Of a stretch of DNA of 25,179 nt, positions 9,829 to 20,895 are shown one piece after another. The notes beneath the pieces are model-generated. The model saw nothing but the letters and a program-made list of their open reading frames with translations, was not told the DNA's origin and made no database searches. Origin of the DNA: Spirogloea muscicola (lineage: Eukaryota; Streptophyta; Zygnematophyceae; Spirogloeales; Spirogloeaceae); the NCBI GenBank assembly GCA_009602725.1, contig WELB01000070.1, positions 639,391 to 664,569 on the forward strand. The letters run 5' to 3'. Made by a program: the position numbers and the translations under genes. How positions within the stretch are numbered: position 1 is the first letter of the stretch; each line of letters begins with the position of its first letter.

Positions 9829-10746
9829 TCAAGCCACACTTGCAAAGCTGCCCCATTGCAGCAGCCAGTAGCAAGCAGCACGGCTGCATATTACTGCTGA
9901 ACCAGCATGCCGTCGAGTTGTGCGGGCCTGCGCAACCAGGGCGCCTGCAAGAGGCCCCCAGCTTTGCGAGTGCTTGATCCATATTACCTCATTGAGCGTT
10001 GAAATTTATGTTGACTTTCGGAAGCTGAGGACCGACTTGGCTGTGAATCGTCGTGGCTTACCGCAATGTGGGCAGTACTTGAAGTTCGGCGCCAGTGAGG
10101 CACCGCAGCTGGGGCACCGCAGGTCCATAGCAGCATCTCGCGGCAGCGGCGGAGGCGGCCGCGGCGGCCACTGCCCGGCCTGCATGGCGACAGCTTGCGG
10201 CAGATGAGCAGCAAGTGAAGTCGAGGGTTATGGGATTTGTGGGTTTTGGGAGCGGCAGGGCCACCTCACCTAGTCTTTCTGACTTGCGGCTACTGACTAG
10301 AGGTCACTAAGTGACTATCCTTCATGGTCCTTGCTTGGTAGTTATATAAGCGCTTACCGGCCCCTTGGGACCTTGTCAGTTTCCGGGCTGAGTTGCTCAC
10401 AGCCCTCGGCCCCTTTGGGAGAGCCACGCTCAGTTCCCGAGCTGACACCAACTGCGCAGCCCTCCATGGACTGGCGGTTCTAGGTACCGCCTGACAGAGG
10501 GACGGCGCGACCATGGCGGGGGGGCCTGACCGCGAGCTGGTCGGGGTCGACGGAGGCGACGAGGCCGCAGGCGGGGCAGGCGAGGCCGCGGCGCCGACCC
10601 CAGCGCCAGACCGGCAGCGCGAAGACCCGCAGCACCTGCTGCAGCTCCACGGCGTCGGCGGGCGCACCGCAGCGCGGGCACGCTGCGGCGCTGCGCGCCA
10701 GCACCGCACGCACCTCCGGCGCCACGCTGGCCAGGAAGAAGAACAT
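9829..10746 (-). CDS. Small double zinc-ribbon protein of uncharacterised plant/algal family
   Basis: Exons in transcript order are 10746-10531, 10179-10062 and 9944-9829, joining in phase to 149 residues. Four CxxC pairs are visible: CPRCG (residues 23-26) and CPACG (57-60) form one ribbon, CPSCG (94-97) and CPHCG (108-111) the second, typical of structural zinc ribbons. The start MFFFLASVAPEV and the segment VLRVFALPVWRW recall a conserved plant family that begins MFFFF, has a K/R-VFxxPVWxW core and ends with a CPxCG ribbon. Its biochemical role is not known to me. The family start fixes the ATG at 10746-10744, just below a CCG repeat. The second intron (donor CG|GTAAGC) is my choice; without it the frame reads on to a stop at 10009-10007, keeping both ribbons. 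Intron 1 carries a copy of the window's dispersed repeat. Confidence 0.75.
10284..10430 (+). repeat. Dispersed repeat copy in intron 1 of the zinc-ribbon gene
   Basis: Two blocks match the interior of the foldback element in the same order. ACTTGCGGCTACTGAC here parallels ACTTGCGGCTGTTGACC at about 11722. The stretch from GGCCCCTTGGGACCTTGTC (about 10359) through GGGCTGAGTTGCTCACAGCC (10385) parallels 11783-11845. The copy lies wholly within intron 1 of the minus-strand gene. Confidence 0.65.
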
Positions 10747-10773
10747 GGCGCCGCCGGCGCCTCCGCCGCCGAN

Positions 10774-10786
10774 AATTCCCCGCCGC

Positions 10787-10817
<31 letters not shown>

Positions 10818-10845
10818 GCCGTCGCCGCCACCGCCGCCGCGCCGC
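10774..10845. repeat. Imperfect CCG trinucleotide repeat with adjacent unresolved base
   Basis: A run of CCG and CCGTCG units with an unresolved base (n) at 10773, immediately upstream of the zinc-ribbon start codon and so probably in its promoter or 5' leader. On the minus strand it is in frame with the gene and would add glycine/arginine residues if translation began upstream; the conserved MFFF start argues against this. Confidence 0.8.
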
Positions 10846-11012
10846 CGTGCATGGCGAAGGGGGCCGCCTGCAGGCGGGGAAGGATCGTGGCGGGCCTCGC
10901 TGCGGGCCCCCAGTGGGGCGCCCCTTGTCCCCCTCTTCGGTGCTACATAGCCCAAGCTTCGCTCCGTTTTGCCCCGTTCTTTGCACCAGCTTCCTTCCGC
11001 CCGAGCACTGCA

Positions 11013-11093
11013 ATGGCTGTGTCTGGCCTCCCTGTCAAGTTGTGCGCTCTGCGCGCCTTTTCCGGCTTTCGTGGTGGCGCTCCAGCTCCCCAG
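11013..11093 (+). CDS. Possible first exon encoding a targeting-peptide-like sequence
   Basis: The ATG at 11013 reads MAVSGLPVKLCALRAFSGF and RGGAPAPQ. It is rich in Ala, Ser, Arg and Pro with no acidic residue, like an organelle targeting peptide. It ends at CCCCAG followed by GTCAGC, a fair splice donor. I could not find matching downstream exons; the next kilobase is the foldback element. It may be a gene interrupted by that element, a relict, or chance. Confidence 0.18.
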
Positions 11094-11232
11094 GTCAGCT
11101 TGTCGACTTTGTTTGTGCTCACCCGACTCATGTCAACCTGTCACCTTAGGCACCTTGGTATAGGGCTCCGTTTTATGTAGCCTTGTTCAATTTGCACTAG
11201 ACTCTGCCTGAACAAGGTATTGGCTTGAATTA

Positions 11233-12245
11233 GAAGAAAGTGCTCGCCCATTGAGAATAGGGGCTGGAACAACCAGCCTGAAAAAGAATGAACAGAGTAC
11301 GAGAAGGGGGCCAGGGGAAGCGCTAAGAAACAGAAACAAAGCAGCTACGAGACACTCAGTAACCCAGTAGTTGAATTGGCCTCCCTTTCATTCAATGTGC
11401 TCCGCGCGCCTTCTCCCTTCTCTGCCTTTGGGCTGGCCTTTCACAGCCATCGCCCTCTTCTGGAAACACATCTGTCATCTGGGGCCTTATACTTGACCTC
11501 TCATTCTTTTATGGGCTGGCCCCTCACAGCCCTCGCCCTTTTCTGACGAGCTGCTTCTTCCGTCTCTTTTGGGCTGGTCTTCCACAGCCATCGCCCATTG
11601 TAGAAAGACTCTTGTTTTTTTCACAAGCTTGTCCTCTTTGGAATGCCCCTTCTCTTTCTCTCAAGTGCACAACCTCTCTGTGCGCAATCGGCTGGCTTGC
11701 ACAGTTGCTAGCTATATCAACTTGCGGCTGTTGACCAGGAATTATTCAGCAGCAATCCGCAGTAGTCATCTACTTTGCTTTCAGGCCCCTTCGGACCTTG
11801 TCTGTCTCGATGTACTGGGCTGGCAACTCACAGCTACCGCCCCCTGTCTGGAAGAGCTTTGTCATTCACAGCCGCCGTGGAACGTCAGTAGCTGCTTCTC
11901 TCGTTCTCCAGTATGCCCCCTCGTCCGTCTTCATTTTACACACTCTTCCCTCCCCTCCCCCCTCCCCCAGCATGTCATCCCTCATTATGTCAGAGCGCTG
12001 CCAGCATTACACCGCCGCCACCATCTCATAGGGGGAGCGCCAGCTTTGCTCGTTGCTGCCACTCCCCGACACCCTTTTGTGACCTGAGGCTGCTCAGCAG
12101 CGGTTACTGAGTGCTTCGTAGCTGCTTTGTTTCCTTTTGTGCTTGTTTTCCTTAGCGCTTCCCCTGGCCCCCTTCTCGTACTTTGTTCGACCTTTTTTGG
12201 GCTGGCTTTTCCAGCCCCTATCCTCTATGGGCGAGCCCTTTCTTC
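11233..12245. mobile_element. Foldback (inverted-arm) element, about 1.0 kb, non-coding
   Basis: The left arm 11233-11364 and right arm 12102-12245 are reverse complements over about 130 bases with a few gaps. Shared blocks include GCTCGCCCAT, ATAGGGGCTGGA, CCAGCC, the run GTACGAGAAGGGGGCCAGGG plus GAAGCGCTAAG, GAAACAAAGCAGCTACGA and CACTCAGTAACC. The interior holds four copies of the GGGCTGG...CAGCC hairpin motif (11430, 11513, 11571, 11817) in the orientation of the right arm. No transposase or reverse transcriptase is visible. Structure fits a foldback element or long MITE. I saw no clear target-site duplication, so the outer limits are approximate. Confidence 0.75.
11430..11596 (+). repeat. 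Cluster of three hairpin motif units inside the foldback element
   Basis: Units start at 11430, 11513 and 11571. Each reads close to GGGCTGGCCTTTCACAGCC followed by ATCGCCC, and is usually preceded by a T-rich run. Spacings of 83 and 58 bases show it is not a strict tandem repeat. Further units lie at 11817 and, as part of the right arm, at 12199. Confidence 0.8.
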
Positions 12246-13368
12246 CTCGTGTCCTTCCACCAGCATTTGAAAGCTCAGAGCTCATCACCTCTTCTTGACT
12301 TGCTGGGTGGCTCAACAAGCCGGGCTACAATTCCAAGCCGCAGAGACCCTGAGAAGCTAGGGATAGGAGTCCAGCTGGCATTGCTGGTTACAACTACGCG
12401 CCTTCTATTGAGGCCCACTATTCTCAGTACAGATACCCTCCTTTGCAGAGTCCCTAATGACTTCCCTGTCATGAGCTGTCAATCGTGGGCACAGGACTTG
12501 CGGTGCGTCAGACATCAGGAGGCTGCTGCAATGCAACACAGGGTGGCGTCATGCAGCAGCGAAGGCCTGCCAGGGCCAAATGGGGCACTTGATCTTGGAC
12601 AACACAAACAGAAGGGCAGTCCTGTGGTACGAGGGGCCATCTCTTCTCATGCTAGTTGACACTGACTGTCACCATCACATTCGCCTGCCTCAGCAGCCAC
12701 TTCAATGCCTCACCCCAACTTCACTGGACAAGCCGTAAGGGATTCCTGAATAGCATCTCAAGTTCTCGATCCTACTCCTACGTGCCTGTGCTGCATGTTG
12801 CTGCTCACTTGCAGCTTCCCAGCGGATTGGTGTCTTTCAGGCTGCCCCTGTTCCTGCATGCGCTGCCCTTAATGATTGTTCATTCTGGCCCTATCATGAT
12901 GTATGCGTTGAATATCTCTTCCCAATGATCATAGCTGGCTGGATGAATATAACAAGGGGGGATGTGTTACCATAAAATTGGTACTTGCTACTGTCGGGTG
13001 AAAGAAACAACAATCAAAGTACGAAGTGCTGTCCATTAAAAGAACGACTTGGTCTTTATTATGCAGCAAGGGAGGATGAAGCTGCTGTAGAGTGTCACGA
13101 CTTTATCTAGACGCAAGTCTACTAGGGGGCTGCTGCTAGCGGGCTGGAAAGAGAGAAGGTGGCTTCCAGTGCATGTTGCTGACTGCAGCAGCACTTAAGC
13201 GCAAGCTACAGTGAGGACATGAAGAGTTGCTTGAGATGAGCCAATCGCCATTGTTGCCGTGAACGTGGCTGACAGCACAATCAATGAGCACCAGTGGCAG
13301 CTTGGCAGAGAATTTGACATCCCGGTAGACCTGCAGCACCAAGTTGTCAGACCTGCAGCCTAATCTCC
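12246..13368. other. Intergenic region downstream of RHM
   Basis: About 1.1 kb between the foldback element and the RHM stop codon. It must contain the 3' untranslated region of RHM on its right side. Open stretches on the plus strand (12183-12659 and 12656-12928) have no family I recognise and no convincing splice structure. No RNA gene or tandem repeat was seen. Confidence 0.5.
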
Positions 13369-17048
<3,680 letters not shown>

Positions 17049-17600
17049 CGCGGCAGGGGCTCGCCAACGATGGCGCGAGCGAGCGAGGCGAGCGTAGCGG
17101 GCGAGCCGGCGGGCTCGCGGGAGGAGAAGGCCTCGGAAGCCGCGCCCGCAGGGCAAGGCAAGGCGGACGCCGCAGAGAGCGGGGGGGGGGGCTGGTCGCT
17201 GCGCCGGCGGAGGATATGATGGGAGCAGGCGACCTTGGGGGCGGGGGAGTGTGAAGTCAAGGGGGGGTCCGGCTGGCGGTGCGGGAGGAGGGAGGGAGGA
17301 GGGAGGGTGCCCCGCCCGCCGCGCGGCGGCCCGCCCTGGCACCCCCCTCCTCCCGCGCACCCCCCTCCTCCCAACGGCACGCTCGCGCCCCCCGGCCCGG
17401 CAGTTGCCCCATCCCCAGGAGGCTCGGGATCCACCGTTGCGTTATTACAAGCTGGCCCCCGCAGGGGGCGTCGAATCCGACACCGGGCCCGTTGGCTATT
17501 TCTCGCCAATGGGCTGAGAACCCAACCTCCCGGCTCGGACCGCGGGGTGAGCTCAACCCCCTTCCGCCGCGATGCTGGATTTTGAAAGTCCAAATTAGCG
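17049..17600. promoter_or_regulatory. GC-rich upstream region of RHM with G-run and inverted repeat
   Basis: The sequence upstream of the RHM start. At 17283-17303 four G3 runs in short succession make a G-quadruplex possible on the plus strand. This purine arm, ending GGGTGCC (17305-17311), is followed by a 14-base palindrome CCGCCGCGCGGCGG (17316-17329) and then GGCACCCCCCTCCTCCC (from 17338), so the segment 17283-17372 can fold back. A CCAAT word occurs at about 17505 on the plus strand. Core promoter elements are not evident. Confidence 0.45.
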
Positions 17601-18516
17601 ACGGAATACGAGATGCAAGCAGACTCACCGGCGGGATATGAGAGCGCGTTGAACGGGTCGGAGCGGACGGTGATAGTCCTCTGCGCGTTTCCGGTCCATG
17701 CCGCGGACTTTGGCACCACGCAGCTCAAGGGGCCTCTCTATCCGCTTACTCAGACCAGCCAGGCCCGCAGAGGACTGGCCGCCCGACCCCGACCTTCTGG
17801 ACGGGGACACCCCCGCCCGCCTTCGCCGCTGATGCCTTCTGGGGCGCCTGATGCCACTAAATGCCACGTCAATACCACGTTGGCACTTGTGAGGCTGCCA
17901 ACTCAGCTCCACGTCGGCAATAGTACCGGGGTCTTGTTGCCATGGCGGCCCTCTCACCGCGTCATTGAAGCTCGCCCGAGCGCCTTGCCCCTCTCGCCGC
18001 CGTCCGCGCCGCCGCCGCAGCTGCCGCGGTCACAGCGCGCCAACCCTGCTGGCCTCGGCTGCAGCGCGCTTGCAAGCTGTGCCGTTTCGTCGCACGGCTG
18101 CGCCGCTTGGCACATTGTCTACGTTCAATTCACGACGATTGCTGCCGACCAAGCCGCTCTAACTGTGCCCTCACGTACGAGCCGGAGACACGGCCTGTGC
18201 GGACCGCTTTCAGTCAGAGGCTCAATGATGAATGTAGCTGCTAGCCATGGCGAATGAGATTACAATTTGATAGCGGTCAGGCCAACAAGGAGCCTGTACA
18301 GGAGGCAGGGACTCGGGTGGGAGCTCGACATTCAGGTGTCCGTGGCTGGAGGATCTAGTGGAGGCAGGGACTCGGGTGGGAGCTCGACATTCAGGTGTCC
18401 GTGGCTGGAGGATCTAGTGGAGGCAGGGACATCGGGGACATCGTCAACGTACGCCTACAGGAGGCTGTCTCTGGCTCCGCTTCATTGAGCTACTGCTAGT
18501 CTACAGCAGCATTAGC
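17601..18516. other. Intergenic region between RHM and the coiled-coil gene
   Basis: A single open frame of 214 codons runs from 17613 to 18257 on the plus strand. It is rich in Pro, Ser, Ala and Arg, changes composition along its length, and resembles no family I know; in GC-rich DNA such frames arise by chance. An ATG at about 17945 in a good context reads MAALSPR before a stop and could be a first exon. The 59-bp tandem repeat at 18301 lies in the right part. Confidence 0.4.
18301..18430 (+). repeat. 59-bp tandem duplication, two identical copies plus 12 bases of a third
   Basis: Copies are 18301-18359 and 18360-18418, identical throughout. The unit starts GGAGGCAGGGACTCGGGTGG and ends GGAGGATCTAGT. 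A third start, GGAGGCAGGGAC, occupies 18419-18430 and then degrades. The period is not a multiple of three, so it is unlikely to be coding. Complete identity points to a recent duplication. Confidence 0.95.
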
Positions 18517-19439
18517 ATGAAGGATGACAGCCATTTGCTGGAAGATGGTCATAAAGCAACGCTGCTGACAACAGAACCCAGCAGCCGGGGTCAAGACTTG
18601 TTCTCTTTCTTGACTGGTGTCGTTGAGGACGTGAGACCCTCGCCACCTTTCACAACTTCCACATCTTGCACAAGTTTTTAGTCTGTCCTCCCTGCTCACA
18701 TTCTCTTGGCGGATTACTTCAGCTGCGCTGAGCACTTCATATATTACATGTGAAACCTGGACTGCAGCTTTTGTTGTTGGGCGGCAAGGTCTGACCCGCC
18801 TACCTTCTCTTATCCCTCTCTGTCTTAGCTTCTTGAAGCTATTGCTGCTGCTTGACTGCCCTGCTTCAGATGGAAGGTGCAACGGGGCATGTTGATGTGG
18901 AGTTGAGATCCAAGATTGAGGCTCTCAAAGTAGAGACAAGACGATTGCCAGACCCCTCCAGCTTCCAGATGAATGAGGTCCTCCTTCAATCTTTCCAATC
19001 AATGCATTAATATGTCATGCTCCTTGAGCTCGCAGTGAAATTGCACAGGGTGTCAGTACGCCGATCAAACATCGTGAAAAGGCAGTAGCTCAGCTTAATC
19101 TCTCACGTGCTTGCTGCATGTACTGAGAACCAGCGAGTATGCTCCTTTGCCTCTCACTACTGCTTCAGCTGGAACAGCGGATGAAGCTTCACTTATATCT
19201 GCTTGGCGGCTGAGAAGACTGATGCCTCCTCAATCTGCACTGAACAGCTGGAGTTGGCCAGCCGCTTGGATCAACTGGAGCAGCGATTAGTGTCTCTAGA
19301 TAGGAAAATCAGCACCGTTACATCTGATGCTCTGGTCACTGACATCCTAAAAGACAGCTCCGACCTCTGGCTTCCTGTAATAACTGCTGATGCCCAGCAG
19401 CGGCGCAGTAATTTTGCTGGGGGGAGCTCACATCCTTGA
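18517..19439 (+). CDS. Probable three-exon coiled-coil protein, unidentified
   Basis: Exons 18517-18630, 18870-18977 and 19215-19439 all join at phase 0 to 148 residues ending at TGA 19437-19439. Exon 1 reads MKDDSHLLEDGHKATLL and QDLFSFLTGVVED, ending at donor GTGAGA. Exon 2, after CTGCTTCAG, reads ELRSKIEALKVETRRLPDPS and ends MNE before GTCCTC. Exon 3 follows a pyrimidine-rich tract ending GCTGAG and contains QLELASRLDQLEQRLVSLD, a heptad-like pattern that predicts a coiled coil, then SDLWLPVITADAQQRR. I do not recognise the family. Small coiled-coil subunits of cytoskeletal or membrane-trafficking complexes look like this, but that is only a guess. More exons may exist upstream, and the exon 3 acceptor could be three bases later. 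Support is the consistent phase, splice signals and coil pattern. Confidence 0.4.
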
Positions 19440-20895
19440 CAGACTTTGAAGGTTTGGTATAGCTGATGACTAGATTGATGATTGTAGTACTTAGCGTTCA
19501 CATTAGTATGCTAATACTATCAGCTCGCTGACGTGATTGTCATGGGTTGTCATGGGATTGGGTGCTGTATTGCATGTACTAGCTGCTCTTTGTGCAAGTA
19601 TTGCTTGCAATGTAGCGGAAGTGCCTTCGCGCTTTAGAGCAGGTTTGGCATTTGGGCGTGCACAGGTCTCAGTGCTTGCCACAAATTTTATGTAGAGGTG
19701 CCCTCACTGCTCCGTTGCAGTCAAGAAGGCGAAGCAGGTGTTGCTGCTTGTTCCCTTCAGATGTGAGAAGGAGCAGTTGATAGCAGATCACAGAAGTACC
19801 AGATCTAGATCAAGCCATTGATGTCGTCTTATTTGTGAACCCTGCAATGGCCCAATCCAGCAGAGCTCTCAAGTTCTGCTCTCGCAAAGCCCCTTGCCCC
19901 GCCAACCCCCCCGCCCTGGCAGTGACCACTTGCTGTGAGTGGCCAGTGTGTGAGAGAGTGGTGTCCAGGTGTGCAGATCGCAACTTTCTGTTGTTGTGAG
20001 GTCGCCACACCGGAGAGAGGTCGACAGAGAAAGAGAGAGAAACTCACCCTAGCAAAGGGAGACGTTGGCAAGTGGGACTAAGCCAACCGGGAACAACGAG
20101 ACGAGAGAGATGACGTACAATGCACAAAATTGAAAGAGAGACATATGCTGGCCAATATGCTTTGTTGGCAAAAGCTAGTGCAGAGAAAGGGGCTACACAA
20201 AGCAAAGCCCCATGTCAAGGGAGGCTAAGGTAACAGTGCGATAGCCGGCTGTAGCCGACTTTAGTATCCGCAAGTCTGCTCATACAGTTCCAACAGGCTA
20301 CCTACAAAGCGGCAGCTCAAAGAAACAGCTCCTCCAATATGAGGCAATGGCTGTGAGTGGCGAGCCCACAAGATTGTGCAAGGTCTGGAAGGCCCTGCTC
20401 GTCAGGCAGGGCCTGGCAAGAGAAGATGTCATCTTCTTCCGCCCTCTCCTTCCGAAGGCGGGAGAGGCTGTGGAAGGCCAGACCGGAAAGTGGCAGACGA
20501 GCAGGCAGGAAAGCGGAGGATCGCACAGGCCACGTGAGGCCTCCTGGGGAGGGGGGGCGGAGGCGTGGGGCAGGGGCCCGGTATGGCTTATGGGGAGGGC
20601 CGGGGAGAGGGAGGGCGGGCGGCGGGGAGGGGGGGAGGCCCCCGGCAATCAGGGCAGCCAAGGGCCCCCCTCCCCTCACTCCGGAAACTATCATTGATCA
20701 TTGCCCTCAGCTCGCTCAGGCCAGGCCGCCGCNAGCCTGGCCGCCGCGGGCAGCGGGGCGCTCCGCCCTCGCCGCCGGCGCCCGGGGCGGCGACTAGGGC
20801 GGCTGTCCTCTGCCGGAGCTCCCACAGCGCAGCTGGCCTGAGCTGCCGCCTCGTGGCCCCCCCGGCTTTCCCGTTGGAGCTCCTTGGGGCCGGCC
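19440..20895. other. Intergenic region upstream of IDH with repeat remnants and G-rich tract
   Basis: About 1.45 kb without a recognised gene. The left part is AT-richer and includes a GA-rich microsatellite near 20026-20042. Minus-strand copies of the hairpin motif lie at 20344-20369 and 20465-20482, with a weaker trace near 19930. From 20542 to 20680 the plus strand is strongly G-rich, and an unresolved base (n) sits at 20733 in a GCC-rich tract. The final 200 bases should include the IDH promoter and 5' leader. Confidence 0.5.
20344..20482 (-). repeat. Two hairpin motif units in reverse orientation
   Basis: Read on the minus strand, 20369-20344 gives GTGGGCTCGCCACTCACAGC followed by CATTGCC. 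Likewise 20488-20465 gives GGTCTGGCCTTCCACAGCC followed by TCTCCCGCC. Both match the pattern of the units at 11513 and 11571, though more diverged, and their order and spacing (about 120 bases) suggest a decayed copy of the same element. Confidence 0.5.

Noticed and set aside
12183-12928. Two plus-strand open stretches downstream of the foldback element, possibly continuing the 11013 exon.
   Set aside because: No homology, and no phase-consistent junction with the 11013-11093 exon was found.
17613-18257. A 214-codon open frame on the plus strand.
   Set aside because: Composition shifts from mixed to Pro/Ala/Arg-rich and there is no recognisable domain. Long frames are expected by chance in GC-rich DNA.
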